From contig JAWWNJ010000129.1 of the NCBI GenBank assembly GCA_037176885.1, positions 434,001 through 498,000 of the forward strand: a stretch of DNA of 64,000 bases, given 5' to 3'. This document shows positions 45,257 through 55,298 of this stretch, one piece after another (the stretch's first letter is position 1; each line of letters opens with the position of its first letter). The translations under genes and the position numbers were made by a program. Origin of the DNA: Favolaschia claudopus. Taxonomy: Eukaryota > Basidiomycota > Agaricomycetes > Agaricales > Mycenaceae. The notes beneath the pieces were generated by a model that saw only the letters and a program-made list of their open reading frames with translations, had not been told where the DNA came from and did no database searches.

Positions 45257-47708
45257 TCAGTTTGGCAGAATCACTGCTTCGACACAGTTGTTTGAGACTC
45301 TCAATGCCTCGTCTACAACCTCTGACATTGCAATAATGGCTTCTTCCTCCATGGTTCGGCCAATGACTTGAACTGAGATCGGGGCGTCTGCGTACGTCTC
45401 GGGAGTATCTGAAGAAAAAACGAGTCAGCTTGACATCGGTGTACGGCGGCACGTTGGCATACATCGCTCATAAATTTGCTGATCTTCCGTGTTGTAGAAC
45501 TCCGTTCTGGGCCGTTTCACATCGAGCGCTTGGTCGACCTTGGATACCGGGATGACTATGGCTGGATAATCCTGACGTTGGCATGGCTCAGAATTCCGGT
45601 CCAAGGGTTTAGAGAGTCAAAACGGCGAGCTTACCAGTAGGTTCAGAGGCAGCGTATAGTGCACAGTTCTGGGTTAATGGAAGTCAGTGAGACCGTCCGC
45701 AAGTGCAAGCAAGACTTGGGCAGCATACTTCATATGGCCGTGCGGCGTCGCGGTGAATGGAGCAATGGGACTAATGATTGCATCTACAGGGCGGCCCGTC
45801 CCCGTCCTGTCGTTTCAAATAAGGGCCTAATTCTCAAACTAATTTTGTTCGCCCTTACCGAAGAACCGTGTCGTCCCAGTGTTTCATATGTTCTTGGCGA
45901 AGGTCTCGCTTCTTCTTTTGCAGCTGCCAACTCTCGAAAGTCGAAATTCCTGCATTGACAGGAAAAAAGACAAAGTCGTCCTCTTCAAGAGCCATGGACG
46001 TGATGATGGGCTCTCCAGTTGGGGCAGTTTCTGTTTTGAAGTCTTCGCCTGCTCCAGCATTGAAGATTTGAAGCTTGAACGTTTTTCAGATTCGAACTCG
46101 TTGCTGATGCAGCGAGTGATACGTACAATTGTAGACACGATTTCGTCCTGCTTATATGGAACCCAGTCAATTACTGCGTTCTCGTTAGTTCACGGCATCA
46201 GAATGGGGGCTTTTTTAATATACCTTCGTGCCCGGCTGCTAACAGTGCCTTCTTCGTCATCTCCAGACCACGCTGAATAGGCGGATGGGGCATGACGACT
46301 CCATTGTCCCACATAATGGCAAAACATAACTTTTCGCCTTTGCCATGATCGACGAGCCTGTACTCGTCTTCGTTCCACCTTTTCCGTATCACCATTGGGT
46401 CTCGCTGCCATGGTTCCTTACTCAACACTGCTTTGTAGAATGTCTTGAGCCCGTCGAGCGAGTTGGATAGCGGACCAAGAACGGCTAAAATGGTATCTTC
46501 GCCTTCAAGAGAGTTGACGCAACCAGCCAAGGGTAGACGATTGTATGATGGTCGGAAGCCGTAGAGACCGCAAAAGGCGGAAGGAATTCGTACCGATCTG
46601 CGGGTGCGGTTGAGCTGCTAGACTAGACCACAATACAGAGTAATCACCCCCCGATGTCAGTGCCAACTCCTGTTATAGACATGAAACAATCCGCGAATAC
46701 GACATACATGAGCATGATACATACCAAGAGGACTACCTTTCATCGCTGGAACAATAAACGCGTCAGTATTTCCCTCCTTCAGCTATGACGTACTCGCCTA
46801 CGAGTGCACCTTCGCCGCCGGACGAACCTCCGCATGTTAGTGAGCGGTTGTGAGGATTTGTAGTCCTGATACGATGTCAGACTGAATTCCGTAGAAATGT
46901 TTGTGTGTCAGAATTCACCTTCCCCAGACGTGGTTAAAAGTCTCTGGCCACTTCGGAAATATTTGGCTCAAGCGAGCAACGGAGGAGTAGATAAAAAAAA
47001 TCCGTACCATGAGAGTTTGAGGGACGTTAGTTTTAACGAATGGGACCGCGCCAAGAGATTCCAGGATATCAACCAGGACTGCATTCTTCTCTGCGACTTT
47101 CCCAATCCAGCTAACGTAGCCTGATCGGTTTTAGGGACCAGGGTTCACGATAAACGCTTTATGTGATGTTACATACCCATTGTGGACTCCATACCTTTTC
47201 AAGCCTAATGAGTTTGTCATCCTAAAATAATTGTCTTATCGACTTACCTTTGATGCTTATCTGGTCTTTGAGGGAGATAGGCAGACCGTGCAGTGGGCCA
47301 ACCACTTTACCCGTCTGGGCCAGATGATCATCCAGAACTTTAGCGCGAGCCAAAGCTTGGTCAACGAATATTTCAGTCAAGCAATTCGTCTTTGCAGACA
47401 TTAGACAAGACATTGAGAGAAGTTCCAAGACGAATAGCACTGACGAGTTGATGCGCGATAATGGCGCGTTTGTAGAAGGACGTGGTTACTTGCACTGAAG
47501 ACCATTTGCCAGTTGCGAGACTGTAGAGCAATCTGGCAACCGAAGACTCTGTGACTTCCACATCCAAATCCGAGAGGGCTATGCTTTCTTGAGACAAGTC
47601 GATTACATTGCGTCTGTCTGCTGAAGGAAGGGTAGACTGGAGCCAGTCTTCAGGAACACCGTCGAGCTGGCGAGATTTCTTCTGAGCAGCGATGTGTTGC
47701 CAAGACAT
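45257..47708 (-). CDS. Amidase (amidase-signature family, acetamidase/FAAH-like)
   Basis: Hydrolyses amides with a Ser-cis-Ser-Lys triad. Start [20 protein letters not shown]; the helical N-terminus ends in the [20 protein letters not shown] region. The catalytic Lys is in [18 protein letters not shown]. The signature Gly/Ser-rich block reads [19 protein letters not shown], then [19 protein letters not shown], which carries the cis-Ser and the Ser nucleophile. The end is [19 protein letters not shown] to EAVILPN, with TGA at 45257-45259. About ten short introns. Neighbours give no clue to substrate; fungal relatives act on acetamide, fatty-acid amides or indole acetamide. No signal peptide seen, so probably cytosolic. 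Confidence 0.9.
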
Positions 47709-47973
47709 GGAGGAAATTGAGGTGAATTGCAGATTCGGGCCATAGTGTGGGCCATTTTATACCTCGGCGGCACGGTGTAGTAGGGTGTAGGGATGTGGTA
47801 ATTATTCAAAACATACAAACTTGCTAGCGGCGAGAGATGATCGATGATGGGTGGCGGGATCGAAGTCAACTTGTGTGCAATCTAATCTTATCATCGGATC
47901 ACACGTCTGCAGCCGAACACACAACTTTTCTTAACACCCTCACGCTAACCTCGACGTTGTCCTCGACGCAGCC

Positions 47974-49117
47974 ATGAGTTCTACCCAGAAACTGACCAAG
48001 AAGCAAAAGAAGGGCATTGCCTTCCGTGACCGGAAAACCTCTAAATCTCGCTCTCATGGTGGGCTTGTTGCTGATCTGGAGGACAACGAAGTTCCTGTCC
48101 TGGAAGTCCAGGATCTCGCTGATGAAGATATTGATACGCATGCGCTGGAGGTGGGAGCGACGGAGAATGCGCCGCGAGATCAGAAGCAGAGGACGTCGCG
48201 CAAGGGCAAAGAGAAGGAACCGGATCGTGATGCGGCTCAGAAGAAGAGGAAACGAGATGTTGCAATGGATGGCGAAGAAGGTGCTGCCGAATTGGTTGAG
48301 GAGGGGGAAACCGAGGGCCCGCAGCGGAAAAAAGCCAAAGGCAGCACGGGGGAAGGGGCGAAACAAACGAAGGCGCAAGTGAACAAGCAACGGTATATTC
48401 TCTTCGTTGGTATGTCTCCCTCGCTCTTTTTTCAACTCTTCTCTGTAACTCCATGCATAGGAAACCTGAAGTACACGACAAATGCTGAGGCCATCAAGGC
48501 CCATTTTGCTGCTTGTGGTATGCTTCGATACCTTTCGTTTTAGTTTCATTTACTGACTCTGTCTGCAAGATCCTCCACCCACAGTGCGCCTTCGGACACC
48601 AAAACCGTCGGCATCCGGGAAGCCAACAGCAAAATCAAAAGGCTGCGCTTTCGTGGAATTTTCCCATCGCAATGCCCTGCAGCAAGGATTGAAATTACAT
48701 CAGTCGGAACTCGATGGTCGTCAAATCAATGTAGAGTTGACTGTTGGAGGTGGCGGGAAGGGTGAAGGGCGACTAGAAAAACTCAAAAATCGGAACAAAG
48801 GTTTGTTTGACCAGAGGGTGCGTTGAAGACGTATTATCTCTATATCTCTTCCTATGCTCAACTCCCCACCATTTCAGAAAGATCGCATAGAAAAGCTGGC
48901 AAAAAACGACCCATCCTTATCTTCAGTCCCCGACAAGCCGCAACGATACTCAGCGACCTCTGGGCTGGAGCAGGTGCAATCAAAGCGACGAACATGGACT
49001 GTGGGTGATGAAGAAGACGGCGAGACACACCGAGGAGGGAAGAAGCATACGAAAGTTCGGGGTCGAGGAAAAGGAAAACAATGGGGAACTGGGGTGAACG
49101 CGATACCAGTTGGATAG
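47974..49117 (+). CDS. RRM nucleolar protein, Nop6-like
   Basis: Likely 40S ribosome biogenesis factor. The basic N-terminus MSSTQKLTKKQKKGIAFRDR precedes a long Lys/Glu-rich disordered region with several NLS-like runs (QKKRKRDV, QRKKAKGS). One RRM is present: RNP2 YILFVGNLKYTT (joined over an intron) and RNP1 KGCAFVEFSHRNAL. The C-terminal RLEKLKNRNKGLFDQR and KDRIEKLAKND continue into a Gly/Lys-rich tail, ending GKQWGTGVNAIPVG. This layout, RRM followed by a short conserved RLEKLK block, matches yeast Nop6. Three introns. Convergent with SED5. Confidence 0.8.
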
Positions 49118-49227
49118 ATAGCGAATTGAATTGTCCCACTGTTTGCTCCATAAGCAACAAGAAGTATTCGAAGTACTTTGCCATAGATGCTCCGTGCTCC
49201 TGGCCGGAAAGAAACGAAAGAGAAAAA

Positions 49228-50547
49228 TCACGACACGAGAATGAAGACGAGAAACTAAAAGGCATTTCAGCACGTATCTGGGTCGTTCCGCAAGATTTGA
49301 CTCACGAAGACTATCAACACTCCAAATACTTTGAGCATCAGCCATCGGTTGCTCGAAATACTTGCATAGTACTTGAGCAGCTCGCGTTGTGCACCACCAA
49401 CATTGGCTGCTATGTCTAACGTATCCGCGTCGATACGTTGCACCGTCTCCCGCTGCTCTGCTACCATCGTCGCCAACTGGGTGAATATCTGACCGAGTTC
49501 GGCGATGGTAGTTTCGATGGATTCTATCGCTGTGGAACGTGACTGGATATACGTGTCCTGTGCGTAGCAGTGTCAGCGCGCGGTAATATTCCGAGCGAGC
49601 CAACGGGCTTGCCTGCTGCTCGACCAACTGCATTTGTTGAAAAGCGCCACGTTGAGATCCTCCCAGCCCTTCCTCTGCAGAATCGAGGTCTAGCGCCAGG
49701 ACATCTCCGTTCTGCGGAGCTCGTCCCTTGCCCTTAGGGTCGAAACCATTTGAACTACCATCCCCCATTGGGTCTGGTCGAGAGTTGTAGAGCATTGAAT
49801 CTGGAACTATTGTTCAACACAGTTCAGGCCAGAAAAGTAAGAGCACGCACTGGAAGCAGATTGGGTCGCCGCATTCGCCGTAGAATACATAAATTGCTCC
49901 GTACGATTTCTAGATTCCTTCATGTTCTATACACGATACATGTCAGAGACGAAGGCCGGCTTAGAATGCCGCCTTACCTGTGTCCGAACTTCGAGCACAT
50001 CTTTGAAAGTAATGCTGGTGTTCGCAAGTTTGCTCTGGAGAAGCATAACAACGTTGTTATTGTGCTCATCGAGTTGTTTTCCCTCCGCCGACTTTGACCC
50101 CTGGGCATTGCGCTGCTTAACATACGACTGAAGCGCCGCTATCTGCTTGTTGATGTTCGCAATATCTTGTTTAATTATGAAGGTGAGTTCCTGGAACGCG
50201 GAATCAGTAAAGTATGCAATATACTCCCTGCACGTAGCGTACGCTAATCTCTACAGGCCGGTCGTCGAATAAGGTTTTCCGTTTTGCGACTGTCATACGT
50301 GTAAGGAGTTGTTCAGGGTGCGGTGTGTAGACGAACGTTGAGCAAGTTTCCCCAACTTTATTGTCGTACTGCTAATGTCCTTCCCAATGGCTGAAGCCAT
50401 GCGAGAGAACTCGCTTTTGGTTGGGGTTTTGGCTCCATTCCGGAGAAGCCGCTGTTTGGAGTCTGCACCCCGGGGCAGCGATGACCTGGAGCGAATGGAG
50501 TCTACGCAGGAACGGAATTCATTGGTGCGATCTTGTATAGGCGACAT
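49228..50547 (-). CDS. SED5: Golgi syntaxin Sed5 (t-SNARE, syntaxin 5)
   Basis: SNARE needed for ER-Golgi and intra-Golgi vesicle fusion. The N-terminal MSPIQDRTNEFRSCVDSIRS fits the Sly1-binding end of Sed5, and the Habc-type helices include SEFSRMASAIGKDISSTTIK and KQDIANINKQIAALQSYVKQ. The Qa-SNARE motif runs from about STAIESIETTIAELGQIFTQ to ERVDADT-type QRIDADTLDIAANVGGAQ. A single C-terminal membrane anchor follows. I splice the last exon from LKVFGVLIVF to FLVFILVS with TGA at 49228-49230, giving the normal Sed5 tail; read-through would end in polar sequence. Divergent from the GPD gene with 158 bases between starts. Confidence 0.9.
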
Positions 50548-51506
50548 AAAGAGAGAGAGTCTAAGAATTAGAGACCAAGTGAGAGAAGAATAAGATAGTC
50601 GGAGAAAGAGAGCAGGTTATTTGATGTCACGCGAAAGTCACATTTTTTCCCTTCCCTTTTACTTCCTCCTGCTCTCTTGTGGCGTTTGTACCGTGCCGAA
50701 GCTGCATGTTAGCGTGGCTGTCGCGTGTTCATAGAATACAAACTTCTCGCTCTGCTCTTCCTCTGCACGCTCTTCGTACCTTCTCCAACGCGTCTCCCGT
50801 TTCGTCACACCGATTCCGATACACGATGCCTCTTTCTAAACCCCAGCCAGAATCCAATTCAAAAGTACTAATCCTGGGTAAGGAAGAAAGGTTCAGTGGC
50901 GCGCGAGTTCTCTGAATGTCCAGTCGACTAGGGGCTGGAAACTTTGGCTCTTGTCTGGCTGAACATCTAGGCGACTCGGATCATCGCGTCTTTCTGTGGT
51001 CGAGAGAGTCTGATGTGGTGGCCCATTTCAATGCACACCACCATAACCTCAAGTACCTTCCTGAGCACAATTTCTCTAAAAATATTACCGCTGTCGGTCC
51101 CGATTTACCGGACGGCGACTTTGTGAATGAGATGGATGTCCTTCTATTCGCGATTCCGACGCAGTTTCTCAGGTAATTTGGGTTGGTTGAACCCGCTGCA
51201 AACATCTCAAACGCGAACGAGAATAGAGAAAATCTGACAAAACTCAACCGCTCATTGCACGCGACAATTCTCCCTCTCCTGATCTTCGTCAATAAGGGCA
51301 TCGAGATTGGAACAGACGCCTTGACCCTGGAGATAATTGCAGATACATGTGGAGCAGAGGTTGCTAAAGCGGCAACTTTCATCGTAAGTGCGGGATTCAA
51401 TCAAGCAGTCACACCTTAATGCTGGGTTCAGTCGGGGCCATCGTTTGCGAAAGAAAGTGAGTGGTCAACGGTCTAACACGACAACAAGATTGAAATTTTG
51501 CAGTTG

Positions 51507-51514
51507 TTCGGAGG
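51507..51514 (+). repeat. Left 8-bp target-site duplication (TTCGGAGG)
   Basis: TTCGGAGG directly abuts the left end of the MITE and recurs exactly at its right end (51788-51795). Confidence 0.85.
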
Positions 51515-51787
51515 AGGCCCCCGGTCACTGACATATAGGTCTGTAACATCCATAGAGTAAAACAACGTCCAATTTGAGAGGTCTATTTGGCGAACCAGCC
51601 ATCTGACAGAGGTTTTGACTAGATAGGGCGATGCAGCTCCTCTAAACTAAGCGTTTGCGCGCATTTTCAGAAAGAAATCGTGGTTTTTGAAGCCGCCAGA
51701 GCGCCATCAGTGCTGAAAAATAGAGTAAATCAGGCCAAAATTCGGGTTTTCAATGTTACAGACCTATATGTCAGTGACCGGGGGCCT
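51515..51787. mobile_element. Non-autonomous inverted-repeat element (MITE, hAT-like by target duplication)
   Basis: A 273-base element bounded by long terminal inverted repeats. The left end starts AGGCCCCCGGTCACTGACAT and the right end is its reverse complement, ending CAGTGACCGGGGGCCT; pairing extends about 33-35 bases through the TAGGTCTGTAACA part. It is flanked by an exact 8-bp duplication, TTCGGAGG. An 8-bp duplication is typical of the hAT superfamily, although the ends do not start with the usual CA or TA. No transposase frame is present. It sits inside a coding exon of the GPD gene, and removing element plus one duplication restores a continuous conserved reading frame. Confidence 0.9.
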
Positions 51788-51795
51788 TTCGGAGG
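51788..51795 (+). repeat. Right 8-bp target-site duplication (TTCGGAGG)
   Basis: Second exact copy of the target site, followed by CGACCAACATCGG, where the GPD frame resumes. Confidence 0.85.
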
Positions 51796-52845
51796 CGACC
51801 AACATCGGTTTCCGTGGCTTCGTTTACGGAAGCCGAGGCCAACAAAGCGTCCGACCTCTTCCATCAACCCCATTTCAGATGGTGCGACAATGAATGGTGC
51901 CTGACGCCAGAAAACTGATTTTATTCTGCGTTGGTAGCTATACGGGCAGTGATCCCATCGGTATCGAGCTTTCGGGGGCTCTGAAAAACGTGTACGCTAT
52001 CGCCGCAGGTATGTCCGATGGGCTTGGATACGAGAACAACACGAGAGCCAGTGGGTGACATTCATTATGCGTCAAGGAAGGTTTTTAACGCTCAGAAGTG
52101 ATCATCACACGAGGGCTGGCGGAAATGACTTGCATTGGCACTGCTTATGGGGCATCGCCGTTGACATTCTTGGGACTTGCGGGAGTTGGAGACCTGTTTT
52201 TGACATGCAGTTCCTCGAGCAGTCGGAACTATACGGTGGGATACAGATTGGGCCAGGGAGAGCCGTTGCAAGAAATCATCGAGACGCTCGGCAGTGTTGC
52301 AGAGGGTGTTTCGACCGCGAAAGGTGTGAAGACGATTATTGAGAAGCTTGGGGTGAGCGCGCCGATTGCAGAGCAGGTATTTGAGGTGCTTTACCATGGT
52401 ATGTGATTCTGTTTTTGTGCGGTCTAACGGGATGCCGGTGGGCTAATGAATGTGCCGTGCATCAGATAAACCCGCTAAGACAGCGGTGCGTGATCTCATG
52501 GATCTTCCACCTTCGCGCGAACTAGACTTACCGCCGACTGCCGGGGGACCTGCGAAACAACTGATGGAAAAACTTGGGCTGTCCAGTGGGTGATACGTGG
52601 TTTCCTAGAGGCGCGAGAGCATATAGGTGGGTATATAATGCCTACTGCCAGTAGAGAGTTTGCTACATATATACCGTTCTTCCGACGGCAGACACGTCGC
52701 GTCGCCACATAAGCCTCTTTACGAATTACGACATCCATCACTTTCGGGCCAACTTGGCTTCAAAATTTTCTTCCAAGTGACTTTTCGTTTCCCCGTCCAT
52801 CGCCTAGGCTTCCCTTGCTGGTTTTTTGCCCTCTTTTCGCTCTGC

Positions 52846-54891
52846 TATGGTCTCCCCCTTGTTTAAGGCTTGCTCTCAGGGCGACCTCGACGCCGTCAAC
52901 ACCATCCTTGCCACTGCCGACACCGTCGACATTGAAATTAAAGGTTCGGCTGTCCATTGTGTCCTTTTTCTCGTCCTTACTGACCCGTTTTCTTTCAATC
53001 TCGTTCCATCTCGTCGTCTTTGCAATTTTGCCAAATGTTTTTCGCGTCCAGATCATACCGGAGCTACTCCGCTCATCGAGGCTGTTAAAAATGGCCATCT
53101 CGAGATCGTTCGGACACTCTTAGACAAGGGTCCGTGGTCATCTCGTATTCCAGAGCATCTCCCACTTTTTTTTGACGCGGTTTTGTTATTTGCTTAGGTG
53201 CGGACCCATTCAACGCGTCTAGTCAAGGACCCCCAGAGACATACACAATGGACCCGGCCATCTTGGGAATGCTTAATTTCGCTCGAAGCAAGCAGGGCCA
53301 ACCACCAGTGGCTTCCCTTCCACTTGAAAATGGATACGACGCGAGTAACGATGTCAATGCTTACCCACCACCCGGAGCCTATCCTTACTATCCCACCATA
53401 AATTCCGCCATGCCCCCCAACATGTATTACCAGCCCCCGCCTCCACCCATGAACATGGAGAATGGCGCGACGCGCCACAGTAATTTGCCGCCGCCGGAAG
53501 TGGCTTCAAATATTCCGTGCCGGTATTTCCCGGCGTGTAGGTATGGCACTTCGTGCCTTTTCCAACACCCCACGGGGCCCTACTTCCAAGGTCCACTTCC
53601 CCCACCCGCGCAATACTCTACTTCTTATGACCAAGTTCCTCCGCAACCTTATGCGCCGACTTACTATCCCCAACCCTCGTTTCCCCAACCTCCAATGCCT
53701 CCCCCACAGGGTCCACCCATGCATGGCTCTTCTCCAGAAATGATGCCGCACCCACCTCAGGGCCAATTTAGTCCCAATGGCCCCCCTGCTGTCCCTCCTT
53801 ACGGTCCCATTTCTCCCATCATGTATACTCACCCCGGACAGGGCCCGCTTCCCATGTCCATCCCTCCTCTGCCGCCACTCCACCATCAGCCTGCGGCGCC
53901 CGTTCCGCAATCCCCTACTGCCACCTATAATCCGTCTTCCCCACCACCTAATTCACAGGCTGCATATATCATGCAGAACCCTAATCCATACGCTCATATG
54001 AATGGAAACGGCTATCCTGATACCAACGGTATGGCAGTCAAGTCACCGCAGCTGCATTCTGAACCTCTGGCTCCTGCCCGGGACGGTTCGGGAGGTGGCC
54101 GGCGCGGGTCGGGGCGCCGTGGTTCTTTTGCTAGCCGAAAGCCGACGCCGCCTTGTGTCTTTTTCCCGCTGGGAAAATGCAAGAACGGGTTCGTAGCGCT
54201 GAAATAGTCCAATATCTTTGCTCATGTTTTTTGTGTAGGAATGAGTGCCGGTTCCCGCATGTCTTGCCGCAGGAGGGTGCACCAATTCATGTGCCAACGT
54301 ATCCTTCTCGCGGAGGAGGGCCGCGGCGCGGTGGTCACGTCAATGGCTTTACTGGTATCGAAGACAAAATGGCCAATTTTTCGATTCACGATGTAAGTGG
54401 GTATTTACTCTACACATTCGAGAAATCTGAAGGTGTTTGGGAACAGAAACCTCATGACCCGAACCCCCGATTCCGAGGCAAACCTTTTCCCAACGGCCAT
54501 GCAAACAAGCGGGCGATGGTGATAAAGCAGCGGGTCCCGAACGCGGATGACTTCCCGGTTCTCGCCGGCACAACGACACCTCCGACGCGCTCAATGAACG
54601 GTTCGCTGCCGAATGGTAATGGCCATGCGGGACCCACCGCTGCTCAAATCCTCCAGGCGCCTCGTCCAGTGCGGACCAACAGCTCGCAGGCTATCACTCC
54701 CCGCGGTGGTTCGCCCGATCGTGCGAAGGTGCGTGGTCTGATTTTCACTGCAATGTGTGTTTTCTTATGTCACGCAGGAAAACAAGCCCGAGGTAAACGG
54801 CGTGGACAGTATTCAAACACCCCCCGTTAAAATGCCGATCTCCTTTGCCTCCGTTGCGACCGCTGCGTCCGACGTCTCTGTTGCGGCCTAA
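52846..54891 (+). CDS. Ankyrin-repeat protein with CCCH zinc fingers
   Basis: The N-terminus is ankyrin-like: MVSPLFKACSQGDLDAVNTI, joined by an intron to DHTGATPLIEAVKNGHLEIV and RTLLDKGADPFNASSQG. Two CCCH-type fingers follow: PCRYFPACRYGTSCLFQHP and, after a long Pro/Tyr/Met-rich segment, PPCVFFPLGKCKNGNECRFPHV, the second joined across an intron at about 54190-54238. The tail is Gly/Arg- then Ser-rich, ending FASVATAASDVSVAA. CCCH fingers usually bind AU-rich or unstructured RNA, so a role in mRNA fate is likely (inference). Ankyrin plus tandem CCCH resembles a plant TZF layout, but direct orthology is not claimed. TAA at 54889-54891. Confidence 0.8.
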
Positions 54892-55298
54892 AAACCATCG
54901 TCTAGATGCTCTCGTTTCCTTCCTCTCTTACCACTCGGAACCGGTTCCTTGGTCTTGTTTGTTTTCTTTCTGGTCCTCGTTTGTATTCCTTCAACAGGTT
55001 ATTATATTCTTCGGACTCCTTCCGTTCATTTATTTCTACACTATCACACAGCCATACACACATACTCACTGACATCCGCATATTCCTTGCTCCCCTGCAT
55101 CCATCCATACACTACGCATCTTGTCGCCTCGCTCATCGCATCCTGCATCTCGCATCCCGCATCGTTCTCTAAGTTAATTTTTGTTTCTTGTACATGTTTT
55201 GACTGGCTTCCCGTACACAAAAACATTACTATACTCACTGCTATACTCGTACGCATACTCCCCTCTCACTGCTCCCTGCTGTATTTGTTTTAGTATGA
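54892..55298. other. Convergent 3' flanks with short repeats
   Basis: T/C-rich 3' flank of the ankyrin-CCCH gene, then a CATC/GCATC-rich degenerate tract at about 55095-55165. No gene seen. Confidence 0.5.

Larger units (their letters stand above)
50706..52593 (+). pseudogene. GPD1: NAD-dependent glycerol-3-phosphate dehydrogenase, coding exon interrupted by a MITE
   Basis: Reduces dihydroxyacetone phosphate to glycerol 3-phosphate, for glycerol/osmolyte and lipid synthesis. Motifs: NAD-binding KVLILGAGNFGSCLAEHLG, VFLWSRES, FVNKGIEIGTDALTL, GPSFAKEIV, then [20 protein letters not shown] with the catalytic Lys, and NYTVGYRLGQGEP. The ATG at 50706 gives an Arg/Ser-rich leader of 40 residues resembling a mitochondrial presequence; an internal ATG at 50826 would give the cytosolic form. 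Within the exon after GPSFAKE, a 273-base inverted-repeat element (51515-51787) is inserted. Reading into it reaches TAG within its left end, and no splice choice I tested restores the downstream frame (RPTSVSVASFTEAE). The rest of the gene on both sides is intact, so the insertion looks recent. Either a null allele or a case of unusual splicing. Confidence 0.8.

Noticed and set aside
51671..51904. Acceptors inside the MITE (before AAAGAAATCG at 51671 and GCCAAAAT at 51734) as a way to rescue GPD
   Set aside because: Both put the downstream exon in the correct frame, but each meets an in-frame stop (TGA) before leaving the element, so the protein is not restored.
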